Source: Colius striatus (taxonomy: Eukaryota; Chordata; Aves; Coliiformes; Coliidae). Taken from it: a stretch of DNA of 64,000 nt. The position numbers and the translations under genes are program-made. Positions within the stretch are counted from its first letter, which is position 1. Every line of letters begins with the position of its first letter. The stretch is from contig NC_084790.1 in the NCBI RefSeq assembly GCF_028858725.1, forward strand, positions 34,017,031 through 34,081,030. Reading direction: 5' to 3'. The notes below the pieces were generated by a model. It did not search any database, was not told the origin of the DNA, and was given only the letters and a program-made list of their open reading frames with translations. Positions 11,171-21,119 of the stretch are shown in pieces.

Positions 11171-11357
11171 TAGTTTAATTTGGTATTGCTTTTGTCTTAC
11201 CGGTCTTGGGTCTTGTGTCTGATATCAGCTGGGTCATTACCAGTTCTGCTGCTTGGGATCATCCTGATGTCCCTGATACTCACACAAGTGGTGTTACAGG
11301 GTTTTCAACTTCTGCTGGTATCTCCTGTAACTCACCTTCCTTCTGTAACACAAAGAC

Positions 11358-11690
11358 TTAGGCATCCAAACCTTTGTCTTCAGGAATATGAATTTGTATT
11401 TTGGCTTTCTGAAAAGTGATTTGGGCATTCAATTTATTTAATATATCCCAGCCTAATCGCAGTACAGGGCAATCTGGTTTATAGAAAAACTGATGGATTA
11501 ACACTCTTTCCTGATTCCAGACTCTAAAGGCTGGAAAACCAGAAAAACTTATTTTCACCCTGTGGCACCAATAATTTATGTGCTTTGATTACTCAGATTA
11601 CCCTTGCATGTATTTAATACACGAAGAGGTAGCTCCCATATCTACTAAAAATTTTACTTTCTTATTCCCCAACCTCACTATGACCAAGGG
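11358..11690 (-). pseudogene. ERV-0 protease remnant
   Basis: The minus frame 11906-11598 ends in a retropepsin N-terminus: VRLGNKKVKFLVDMGATSS, with the catalytic D-T-G changed to D-M-G. The rest of the domain continues in another frame at 11558-11358 with HQFFYKPDCP and LGWDILNKLNA, which align with HQFFYMPNCP and FGRDLLSLLNV in the ERV-A protease. It has a frameshift and an altered active site. Confidence 0.7.
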
Positions 11691-11694
11691 TTCT

Positions 11695-12150
11695 GTTAGG
11701 GAAGGTTCCAGCTCTCTTTGTCTTCTGTCCTTCTCCCATTTCTCCATCTGTGCTAGCATATCCTGCTCATTTCTCCTCACCCATTCTTGGTCCAGCCAAC
11801 ATCTCAACATCCTCTTCTTCCCATTTCTTCTTATATGTGTTACATTGCTTGCCAATGCAGCATGCTGAACAACAATGCTTAGGTGGTCTCCTATTTTCTG
11901 CTTCAAGCACTAACATGGCACTATCAACTTTCAACCAAACCATGTTCCTTATGTACACCATAGTCATTAAGCAATGTAAAGAACAAATCTACGTATGGAA
12001 TTTCATCCCCCTTTCCTTCTCAGAAGCAAACAATCCATTAATTGTAACACTGTATTATAGTTTATATTTCCATTTTTAGGCCATTTCTCCTGATCTTCTA
12101 AAGTACACAAAGGCCACCAATGACTAAAATATTCTATCAGCCTTTTCTGA
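11695..12150 (-). pseudogene. ERV-0 gag remnant (matrix-like)
   Basis: On the minus strand, segments near 12140-11950 read HWWPL...WPKNG and GDEIPYVDLF, which parallel HWWPL...WPLNG and GDEIPYLDLF in the ERV-A gag. They are followed by a cysteine cluster (CCSACC) parallel to the CSEC...CVKC cluster of ERV-A. After that the sequence passes into the protease through a charged, glutamate-rich stretch. I find no capsid and no CCHC zinc knuckle. Frames are broken. Confidence 0.55.
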
Positions 12151-12514
12151 GTGAGGGGGCTGTTCCCAAAGTTGCTCCAATGTCTTGAGGAAGAGCCCTC
12201 AAGGCTTTTCCTTACTAGGACAACAATTAAAAGCAGATAAGAAAGATGCTGGTGTGTCTTCTGTGAGGGAGGGGCACACCATCCTCCAACACTCTCTCAG
12301 ACCTGCATACATTAGTCAGTAGCCAGCATGTCTGCTTCCTCAGCTCTTCTCCTGATTCTTTTGCTTCCAATGTTTCACATTTTGACTGGAAAAAAGGGAC
12401 AAATCTTCCCCTCTTCTCCAGTTTGAGATGCAGTCAGTTTCTTCAGTTTCTTTTTCTTCTTTACTCTTCCATTACTTAACCTTATTTAACTGATTTCCTT
12501 TAGTCTTGCAGCTT

Positions 12515-13018
12515 TGTTAGCATTACTGTATATGGAAAGTTAGAAGTAGTTAGGCTAAGGTCTGTATCGAGGCCTAGTGAGCAGTGTGGGATGTTGATGT
12601 AACCTAGCAGTCTAGGGAACTAGTGGGGCATGCTGAGCTTGTGCATTCTTGCTTAAACAAAGCAAAGAGATTAGTGAAGAATACTGAAGGCTGAATCTTG
12701 TTTTTCTCAAAGAAATCGTTATCTCGAATGTTTACCTGTTTGTTATCTATGGAAATTTCTTGTTGTGGATTCAGATAAGCATAGTCTCAAGTAACTACAT
12801 GAAAGAGCACAACATAATCCTAAAGTCTAAGAAAACTGGTAAACATCACGGGGACCTGATGAAGTAATCATTTGTGGAAAGTATATAAACTCTGTGAAAT
12901 TTTTTGTTAATGGGGGCTCTGACTTTGGACACTAGTCCTCAGGTCCCTAGGGCCCTCAATAAAGCACCGCATAAAACGACCTCGGTTGTTTTGTGTTTTC
13001 CTTCGGGAACGGGCAGCA
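12515..13018 (+). repeat. ERV-A 5' LTR
   Basis: The LTR starts TGTTAGCATTACTG and ends GGGCAGCA. It carries a TATA box (GTATATAAAC at 12881) and a polyadenylation signal AATAAA at 12958-12963, which defines U3-R-U5. It differs from the 3' LTR at about four positions (G/A, T/C, A/G, G/C). Confidence 0.93.
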
Positions 13019-13024
13019 GTTTTC

Positions 13025-13042
13025 TGGCGACCGCGGCAGGAC
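13025..13042 (+). promoter_or_regulatory. ERV-A probable primer-binding site
   Basis: TGGCGACCGCGGCAGGAC begins six bases after the LTR end with the TGG expected to pair with a tRNA CCA tail. I could not assign the tRNA with confidence; it is not the proline or lysine type seen in the other two proviruses. Confidence 0.5.
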
Positions 13043-13438
13043 TCCGAGGGTGGCTGGGGCGGTTCGCGTGCTGATTTACTCCACGCCGGCACCGAGAGTT
13101 TCTCGGGGAGTCATCGGTTCGTGCCCGACCCCCGCACCTGGCGGACGACTGCTATAAGGTAAGCCCATAGGTGCTTTATTTTCTGGTATGGGTGCCTGCT
13201 CATAAGACGAGGCGGCGATCCTCGCTGAGTTGGGCTAAGACGTCTTGGTGGATGCCTAGGCGCCGGCTGTAAGACGCGGCGAAAGCTGCGCAGGTCCGGC
13301 ACTTGCCCCTTGCGGCGTCGAGAAGTGGCAAGTTGGTTTGGTACTGGTTATTGGTTTTGTGGTTTTTGTTTGTATCGTTACAGTGTTTGTGTTTGCTGTT
13401 ATTTTGTCTGCTGTTATTTTGTTTCGTGAATACTTGAA

Positions 13439-14343
13439 ATGATGCCGCTTAAAACTTTTAAGCCGTTAGTTCAGTCTAATAGTAAAATCCCAGGAAACAC
13501 CCCATTAGGATGTTTGCTGGGAAGATGGAGGAGTGCTGGATTTTATCAGGATTTGAATAAGGGTAAAACGATAAACTATTGTAATCATTGGTGGCCTTTA
13601 TATGAGTCAGAAGGGGGACCTGCGTGGCCCCTAAACGGTACGGTCGATCCGGGTATTATATCGCCTTTGATACAGTATTTACGGGACAATGAGAAATGGG
13701 GATGAGATCCCGTATTTGGATTTGTTTTATTATTTAGGGCGAAAACTGGATTGGCAGAAGGAATGTGGTATTTTAGTTTTGGAAACAAAGGAATTAGGGT
13801 GTAGTGAATGTAAGAAGAGATCTATGTGTGTTAAGTGTTTAGCTGCCTCCTCTGGTCCAGAGGAAGATTTATCGTTATTAGTTGCTCATAGTGGACAGGG
13901 TCCCTCTGCTCCACCCTATGTTCCACCTCAGATGGAACAGGATAGTGAGGACGATGATAATGAGGAGGAAGAAGAGGATGAAGATGAGGACACCAGGAAC
14001 TTGGATAAAATGTTAGAAGTTGCGTGGAAGGTTTATAATAGTAGGGGAAAAAGAATCAGCTAAGCGGCAACAAGCAGGTATATTGGCTGTAATTCAACAA
14101 TTAGGAGGACAAAGGGGCCGAGGTCCTGGTAGGGGAGGCTCTGCCCAAGGAAGAGGTGGTTATGGTCAGGGAAGAGGGGGATTTCGAATGGGAAACCTTA
14201 ACCAAGGAAAGCTAGGTTCTAATCAGTGTGCTTTTTGTCGACAGATAGGACATTGGAAAAATGAATGTCCTGTGAAAAATGGAATGGGGGGTGGCGCCGG
14301 GACAATGGGTAGTTATCCTATGCCTCAGGCAGATGTCGCCTAA
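13439..14343 (+). pseudogene. ERV-A gag, frameshifted and lacking most of capsid
   Basis: Gag pieces lie in three frames. Frame 13439-13705 starts MMPLKTFKPL and is matrix-like. It passes into frame 13689-14063 after a slip in a G run near 13700. The second part has a cysteine cluster (C-x2-C-x5-C-x2-C at 13800-13838), a late-domain-like APPYVPP, and a long Asp/Glu run. It continues directly into LEVAWKVYNSR, which looks like the end of a capsid domain, so roughly the whole capsid is missing. After another slip near 14050 the last frame runs to 14343 with an RGG-rich stretch and one CCHC knuckle (14227-14268, CAFCRQIGHWKNEC). It ends at TAA 14341. The product could not build a particle by itself. 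Confidence 0.8.
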
Positions 14344-14379
14344 GCCCTGGTTTTGGGGAATTACCAAAATCAGAGCTGA

Positions 14380-14949
14380 CTAGAGCAAGGGTTAAAGGTA
14401 AGGTTAGAAATAAATGGTAAAGAACAGGAATTCACAGTTGATACAGGAGCTACTTATTCAGTTCTCAACAAAAGACTGGGAACAATAAGTGATACCACCG
14501 TACAGGTGGTAGGGGCTATGGGTCAGCTGGAAGAAAGACCATTTTTGCAGCCTCTAAATTTGAAATTTGGGGGAAAGGAATTGGATCATCAATTTTTTTA
14601 TATGCCCAATTGTCCCAAGCCCCTGTTTGGAAGGGATTTATTGTCTTTGTTAAACGTGAAAATAATATTTGAAAATGGGAGAGTAAAATTGGAGATTCCA
14701 AATGAAGAAATTGGGAAAATTTTTGTAATAAAGGAAATAGAACCTACTCCCATTCCAGAAGAAATAGATCAGGCAGTTGTACCCTGGGTATGGGAAACAG
14801 GGACCCCAGGAAAGTCAAAAGCTGCCCAGCCTGTTGTTGTAGAACAGGAGAAAAAAAAAAAAGAAAGAAAAAAAAAAAAGGAGCCCAGCCGGTTAGGGTT
14901 AGACAATATCCAATTAAGTTGGAGGCTAGGAAAGGAGTGGCTCCACTGA
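14380..14949 (+). pseudogene. ERV-A protease region (pro)
   Basis: A retropepsin-like domain lies in the same frame as the end of gag, separated from it by TAA 14341 and TGA 14377. The active-site motif VDTGATYS is intact at 14437 onward. The second conserved block reads KPLFGRDLLSLL near 14625. The frame runs on into a lysine-rich A tract (14850-14880) where it loses register with the RT frame. A same-frame gag stop before pro fits the gammaretroviral arrangement, but this copy has two stops. Confidence 0.8.
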
Positions 14950-17932
14950 TAACCCAATTTGTGATTCAAGGAATTTTACAGGAATGTGAATCTGAGTATA
15001 ACACTCCTATTTTTCCTGTAAGTAAGCCTAATGGTAAATATAGGCTAGTGCAAGATTTAAGGGCCATAAATGAAATTGTAAAGGACATTCACCCAGTGGT
15101 TGCTAACCCTTATACTCTGTTAACATCTGTGTTGGAAAGGTTTAAATGGTTGACAGTAATTGATTTGAAAGATGCCTTCTTCTGCATCCCGCTGGCATTA
15201 CCAAGTAGGAAGTATTTTGCATTTGAATGGGAAGATCCAAGTTCAGGAAGGAAGAAACAACTGACATGGACACGGCTTCCGCAGGGTTTCAAAAACAGCC
15301 CCACTATTTTTGGAAATCAATTAGCCAAGGAGTTGGAGGAATGGAAGACCGAACAGGTAAGAGAATCTCCATTCTCTTATGTGATTTTGCAGTATGTGGA
15401 TGATATTCTGTTGGCAACTGAGGAAAAGGAAGTTTGCCTGAAGCTTACAATTGCCTTACTGAATATGCTGGGACAAGCAGGATATCGAGTATCTAAGGAA
15501 AAGGCCCAGCTCCTCAAAGAGAGTGTTCTTTATTTGGGATGTGAATTAATGCAAGGTCAGAGACGATTGGGCACAAACAGAATTGAGGCAATATGTGCCA
15601 TACCCCTTCCAAGGAATCATCAGGAACTGAGATCATTTTTAGGAATGACTGGTTGATGTAGACTGTGGATTCTAAATTTTGGATTGTTAGCCAAACCCTT
15701 GTATGAGGCTTTGAAGAAGCCCCAATTGGAATGGAGTCCACAAAGGAAAAGAGCCTTTCAGGAGCTAAAACAAGCTCTGAAAGAAGCGCCTGCCTTAGGC
15801 TTGCCGGACTTAAATAAGGATTTTCAGCTTTATGTAAATGAAAGGCAGAATCTGGCTCTGGGAGTGTTGACCCAGAAAATAGGGTCATGGAAACGCCCAG
15901 TGGGATATTTTTCAAAACAACTGGACAATGTTAGTGCTGGTTGGCCGTCATGCTTGAGGGCAGTTACGGCCACAGTGATCCTCATACAGGAAGCCCGAAA
16001 ACTGACTTTGGGAAGGAAAATGGAGGTCTTTGTGCCCCATATGGTCTTGGCTGTCCTGGAACAAAAGGGGGGTCACTGGTTATCATCCAGCAGAATGTTA
16101 CAATATCAAGCTATATTAAGAGAACAAGATGATGTGGAATTTAAGATAACTAACCATATCAACCCAGCAGAATTTCTTCACAGCAAACAGGAAGAAGGGG
16201 AGCTGGTTCATGATTGTGTAGAAACAATTGAACAGGTGTATGCGAGCCGAGCAGACCTAAAGGACACACCGTTAGAAGATTCAGATTGGGATCTCTTTAC
16301 CGATGGATCCAGCTTTGTGGAAAATGGAACCAGGTATGCGGGATATGCAGTGGTCACAGCTGCACAAGTGATTGAAGCAAAGGCTTTAGCCCCTGGGACA
16401 TCTGCTCAAAAGGCAGAGATAATTGGACTTACCAGGGCATTAATTTTGAGTACTGGAAAAAAGGTAAATGTATGGACTGACTCGAAATATGCCTTTGGAG
16501 TTGTACATGTTCATGGTGCCTTGTGGAAGGAACGGGGACTGTTAAACTCACAAGGGCCTATGATAAAACATAGATCGGAAGTTCTCGCCCTGTTGGATGC
16601 GGTACATAAACCAGAAAAGGTAGCAGTAATGCACATCAGGGGACATCGTAAAGAAGAAGGAAAGATATATCGAGGGAATGAACTAGCAGACATCACTGCT
16701 AAAGAAGCTGCTCGACAGGTTTGGACTCAGATGGCTTTAATACCAACCAAGGTGAGCCCTGTTTCTTGTTATATGATTCGGGGACCGAGCTATTCTGCTG
16801 ATGATGAGAAATTGGCGACATATCTAAAGGCCCAGAAGAATGCAATTGGATGGTATGTAACGACAATGGGACAAGTGGTGGTGCCCAAAAATGTTATGAA
16901 GTCCATATTAGAGACTGAACACAATAAATGCCATTGGGGAGCAGAGGTGTTGGTAAAATTTTTGAAAAAGGAAATAATTTCCAACCAAATGTTAATGCTG
17001 GCGAAAAGGGTGAATGCCATGTGCCCAGTTTGTTTAAAGAATAATCCTATTGTAAGGAAATAGGTGCAGTTGGGAAAATTACAAATAGGACCAGAGCCTG
17101 GAGATTATTGGCAGGTTGACTTTTCAGATCTTCCAAGGGCTCAGGGACTTAAATACCTGTTGGTGTATGTGTGCACCTTTTCGGGGTGGCCAGAAGCCTT
17201 CCCTTGTGGAACAAACCAAGCAAAGGAAGTGGTGAAAACATTGTTGAAAGAAATAATACCTAGATTTGGAGTACCACTGGGATTATCATCAGATAGAGGC
17301 CCACATTTTGTGGCAGGGATAGTTCAGGAGGTGGCTAGGACGTTAGACATTACCTGGAATTTACACACTCCATGGAGACCCCAGTCTAGTGGTCAAGTAG
17401 AAAGGATGAATCAAACATTGAAAAATCAGATCAAAAAGATATGTCAGGAAGCCAAACTTCAGTGGCCCCAAGCTTTGCCGTTAGTGTTACTTAGGATTAG
17501 GATAAAACCTAGGGAAAGGATAGGAGTAGGTGCGTACGAGATACTGTACGGCAAGCCTTATCATGCCACCGTGTTAAAAGGAGACCCGCATGTATTGGGA
17601 GACCAGGTGATTTTAACTATGTTATGTTGCTCAATAGAGTTCTCAACGCCTTACGGGGTGCCCTTCAATGGAATTGGCTGCTCCTGCTGGAAAATCCAGT
17701 GCATGATATTCAACCGGGAGATCAGGTCTATGTGAAGAATTGGTTCACAGACTCACTGAGAGAGACATGGGACGGTCCCCATCAAGTGATCTTGACAACT
17801 TTCACAGCCATAAAGGTAGTGGGAATCGACGCTTGGATCCACTACACTCGAGTCAAGAAGGTTCCAACCGAATGGGAAACCCAAGTGGTATCCCCCAGTC
17901 GAATGATATTTCGAGCCAAACAGCATTCTTAA
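14883..17932 (+). pseudogene. ERV-A pol: RT, RNase H and integrase, interrupted
   Basis: RT (from about 14883) has VIDLKDAFF, LPQGFKNSP and the active site YVDD at 15393-15404. TGA 15654 interrupts the thumb region, after which the frame continues from 15684. RNase H begins with the TDGSS block (first catalytic Asp 16302), followed by the AEI block and TDSKYA, and all acidic residues look present. The integrase has a His-His-Cys-Cys finger (about 16919-17034), then TAG 17061, then the catalytic core in the same frame: Asp 17118, Asp 17292, Glu 17400. Near 17600 the frame shifts; the C-terminal SH3-like part (PGDQVYVKNW, WDGPHQVIL) is in frame 17624-17932. The enzyme fragments are clear; the polyprotein is not intact. 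Confidence 0.9.
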
Positions 17933-17997
17933 CTGTTGTACTGTTGATATTATTGAAAATGGTATCGGTCAATGGATTTGTATTTGTCACTGTTACA

Positions 17998-18300
17998 GAG
18001 CCTGTGGTTACTGTTATGGAAGGGATGGATGTCAATTTAACCTGTGACATTGCTGATGACCAAGGAGCTGGAGCCGAGGAAATAATTGCGATTTGGAAAC
18101 AAGGACAAACCAGATTGACTGCAAGTATTGTTACTGTTTGGAATAAGGATACCCAAAAAAGGAAGTGTTACCTTGCAATTGACTAATTTAACGTTAGGAG
18201 AAGCAGGAGTATACATGTGTTTGGTGTTAATTCGGGAAAATTTTGATTATAAGCGAATAGATTTGAGAGTGGTACCTTGGTCCCCGATTCAGTGGGGAGT
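17998..18300 (+). other. Ig-like domain 1 in ERV-A SU
   Basis: After the signal-like segment the frame reads EPVVTVMEGMDVNLTCDI (Cys 18043), then IAIWKQG (Trp 18094), and, after the frameshift near 18157, VTLQLTNLTLGEAGVYMC (Cys 18218), then a G-strand-like RIDLRVV. The B-strand Cys, C-strand Trp, and the L...(D/E)xGxYxC of strands E-F are the signature of an immunoglobulin V or I set domain. The Cys-Cys distance is about 58 codons. Similarity to a specific host protein is not determined. Confidence 0.75.
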
Positions 18301-18316
18301 AGAAGTAATACCAAAA

Positions 18317-18600
18317 TAGCTTCAATGGATATGTGGGATGGCCCACCCTTGAGGATAAAACTGCACTTTTACTTCACAAAGAGAATGTGAAGCCCCGGTT
18401 CAAGTTAAATGGTGGAAAATGGGACCTCAAGGATTGTGGGACAGGATCGAGCAAGGAATCAGTTGGTGGAATGTGGGGAACAGAGGGATAGGATGGCTGA
18501 ATTATACTCAACCTCTGTTGGGTAAGGTGGATGGACAATATCTATGTGTAGTTGTATGTGGACCCTACTCTAATTATGGAAAAAGAAATGTGCAGGGCCA
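18317..18600 (+). other. Ig-like domain 2 in ERV-A SU
   Basis: The segment has Cys at 18362 (NCTFTS), tandem Trp at 18410-18415 (VKWWKMG), and a final KVDGQYLCVVV with Cys at 18545. That is the DxGxYxC motif with a Cys-Cys distance of 61 codons. Three stops (18317, 18350, 18356) lie at its start. It is the weakest of the three domains in its N-terminal half, but the C-terminal motif is good. Confidence 0.65.
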
Positions 18601-18624
18601 ACCTCATTTGAATCAAGGAATTAG

Positions 18625-18892
18625 GGCCACACAAGGGGTGTATCAGGCCAACGAAGGGAAAATAGTTATTTTAACATGTAAAGTGAATCCCAGAATGAGT
18701 TTTTCAGATTTTGGGTGGCGGTTTGGAGATAGCAGTATACAGCCTGGAAGGAAATATCGGATAGAGAAGAGGTTAGGCGGCACCATAGTATTAATAATAA
18801 ATGACGTACAGTCAGATGATGAAGGGATGTATTGGTGTTGGATAGCCAAAGATGCGTGGTGGGCCCACTCTAGGATGTTAGTATCATTAATT
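18625..18892 (+). other. Ig-like domain 3 in ERV-A SU
   Basis: The best preserved of the three, uninterrupted in one frame: NEGKIVILTCKV (Cys 18677), FGWRFGD (Trp 18716), and IVLIINDVQSDDEGMYWC (Cys 18836), followed by a short G-strand. The Cys-Cys distance is 53 codons, which fits an I/C2-like or short V-type Ig fold. It lies upstream of the SU part that resembles other retroviral envelopes. Confidence 0.75.
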
Positions 18893-20598
18893 AGAGGCAA
18901 ATATAGCCGAAGGAGAATACGGGATCTAGGAAATGGGACAATAAACTTCCATCGAGATGAAGGACAGGAAAACTTAGTGGTCGGGTTGATTAGAGATTTT
19001 GGAATGATTCAGAATGTATCTAAGAGTACAGCATGTTTGCCACTACCTTAGGCTGCAGGTGAACCTATACCCTGGGGAATTATTCCAATAACAACCATGC
19101 CAGAAACCTCTGTTAATTTTACTTGGAACTGCAAGCAAGTATCAATAAAGTATGAAGAGTGGATAAATGGGTGTTTAATAAAGGGGGATTTAACGGAAAA
19201 AGAGTGTAGATCATTGCCGGAGTATTATAGATGGGTTAGAACAGGTCCTTATGGGAGAGGTGGCAATATTAAAGGTCGCTGTACAGTAGATAGTACTCTT
19301 CCAATAATTGGATATTGGTGTAGTAGCACAAAAATAAAAGTTGAAAAGATTAGGAATGAAGAGATCTGCCAGAATGTTACACAACAACAAACTTTCGAGG
19401 ATGAATGGGACACAGTATGGGGACCTGGTTTGTTGGAATTATATAGTTACCTAGGTCCAGTACAATGGTGTATACAATGGACAGGGGAGAAAGATCAGAC
19501 TCACGATGGTGTGATGGCTACATACACTTCCGTGAGACCATCCAGAGATCAGAAAGAAATATGGAACTGTACGAAAGTTTTTACTTGTGACTCTCCAGAG
19601 AGTCAGATAGGTTTAGTCCCTGTTAGAGTTCTGCTGAAATGGGGGTGTGAATGTCGGGGATACAATCATACGATTAAAGACTAAATAAAGGGAGATGTAC
19701 ATGAGAAAGGGATGTATGGAAAAAGGGTCATTAGTTGCAAATCCACTACAATCAGAAGTCCAGGAAACTTAGTTTGGGTTATGGGTCATGGGCAATGGAC
19801 CACCCATTTACCAGTTGATGGTCCAGTAACTCAAATAACATTGGGAGTTCCCACATTATGCCCATTTTGGAGACAATTATAGCTCGGAAGAAAAGGGAAA
19901 TAGGTGATGATATCAAGGTAGAAGATGAGTGGCATGAACCAAGTGATGGAGTAAAATTTGGCTGGGCTTTAGAGTCTTTGTTTGCACAGGTTGCATCTTA
20001 CCGTAATAGGGAAATATTGTATAAGCTACTGGGCCAGACTAAAAGATTAGCAGCAGCCACCAAGAAAGGGTTTAAGGATATGAATTTGCAGCTACAGGCA
20101 ACTAGCAGAATGACTTTGCAGAATAGAATGGCCTTAGATATGTTGCTGCTGTGGGAACATGGGGTCTGTGGTTACCTGAGCAAAAGAATTGATCACTGCT
20201 GTATCCATATTCCAAACATGACAATCGAAGTAGAAAAAGATATTTTAAAATTGGAAAAGGTTGAAACCGAAGCCAAAGAAATTGAAAAAGAAGCTCAACA
20301 TAATTGGATAGGAGCAATATTTGATTCATTGGGGCTCCAGGTCTCTGGGTGGATTTCCTCAGTCATCCAATATATAATTATGTTTGTTATACTATTGATG
20401 ATAATTTATATAGTTTACAAGTGTATTTTAGGAACCATTACCAGAGAAAAGCTCAACACCTGCAGATTAATGAATGCGATGACCAGAAATGGAACTGGAA
20501 ATGGGTCTCCTCCTCCATCATATAAGGAAACCACTACTTGAGACACGGACAATAAAGACAGATGATGTTGAGCATCCTTGCAAGATAGAAGAATGCTC

Positions 20599-20610
20599 AA
20601 AAGGGGGGAC
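20599..20610 (+). promoter_or_regulatory. ERV-A polypurine tract
   Basis: AAAAGGGGGGAC lies just before the 3' LTR. It would prime plus-strand DNA synthesis. Confidence 0.85.
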
Positions 20611-20611
20611 T

Positions 20612-21115
20612 TGTTAGCATTACTGTATATGGAAAGTTAGAAGTAGTTAGGCTAAGGTCTGTATCGAGGCCTAGTGAGCAGTGTGGGATGTTGATGTAAC
20701 CTAGCAGTCTAGGGAACTAGTGGGGCATGCTGAGCTTGTGCATTCTTGCTTAAACAAAGCAAAGAGATTAGTGAAGAATACTGAAGGCTGAATCTTGTTT
20801 TTCTCAAAGAAATCATTATCTCGAATGTTTACCTGTTTGTTATCTATGGAAATTTCTTGTTGTGGATTCAGATAAGCATAGTCTCAAGTAACTACATGAA
20901 AGAGCACAACATAATCCTAAAGTCTAAGAAAACTGGTAAACATCACGGGGACCTGATGAAGTAATCATTTGTGGAAAGTATATAAACTCTGTGAAATTTT
21001 CTGTTAGTGGGGGCTCTGACTTTGGACACTAGTCCTCAGGTCCCTAGGGCCCTCAATAAAGCACCGCATAAAACGACCTCGGTTGTTTTGTGTTTTCCTT
21101 CCGGAACGGGCAGCA
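20612..21115 (+). repeat. ERV-A 3' LTR
   Basis: 504 bp, colinear with 12515-13018 with about four differences. It ends CAGCA and is followed by the duplication GCTT (21116-21119), then by ERV-0 sequence. Confidence 0.93.
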
Positions 21116-21119
21116 GCTT

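Larger units (their letters stand above)
7425..12510 (-). mobile_element. ERV-0: old class I endogenous retrovirus, minus strand (main part)
   Basis: This is an old provirus read right to left. In order it shows gag remnant (about 12150-11830), protease (11690-11361), RT (11170-10274), RNase H (8850-8470) and envelope TM (about 8117-7430). All are broken. It is interrupted by a solo LTR at 8912-9906 between RT and RNase H, and by provirus ERV-A, whose 5' LTR starts at 12515. Its leader or gag start continues beyond ERV-A at 21120-21480. Gag and env motifs are similar to ERV-A, so the two are related lineages. I could not find its own LTRs: the env end stops near the CR1 tail at 7412. The integrase region was not recognised. 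Confidence 0.75.
17872..20541 (+). pseudogene. ERV-A env: SU with three Ig-like domains plus TM, interrupted
   Basis: The likely start is ATG 17872, overlapping the end of pol, followed by a hydrophobic signal-like segment (TVVLLILLKMV). Then come three Ig-like segments (separate entries). A cysteine-rich SU part follows (19052-19684, several N-glycosylation sites), then a TM subunit in frame 19858-20541. TM has a basic cleavage site RKKR (19885-19896), an ATSRM...LDMLL region typical of the immunosuppressive helix, a C-x9-CC motif (20167-20202), a membrane span (about 20350-20430) and a short tail with PPPSYKE. Breaks are a frameshift in the A run near 18157, TAG 18317, TGA 18350, TAA 18356, TAG 19049, the TAA ending the 19097 frame at 19682, and a frame change before 19858. 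It is not functional as it stands. Confidence 0.88.
12515..21115 (+). mobile_element. ERV-A: young class I-like provirus with Ig-domain envelope
   Basis: A provirus of about 8.6 kb bounded by two 504-bp LTRs that differ at about 4 positions by eye (0.8%). The host duplication GCTT is at 12511-12514 and 21116-21119, with a slightly longer ambiguous match (GCAGCTT). The order is gag, protease, RT, RNase H, integrase, envelope, polypurine tract. Coding regions are all interrupted: frameshifts at about 13700, 14050, 14860, 17600 and 18157, a further frame change between 19684 and 19858, and several stops listed in the gene entries. It is inserted in antisense direction into the older related provirus ERV-0. 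The low LTR divergence indicates a recent insertion. Confidence 0.93.

Noticed and set aside
17998..18892. Ig-like segments as exons of a host IgSF gene
   Set aside because: No splice sites frame them. They lie in one colinear block between integrase and TM, inside two near-identical LTRs.
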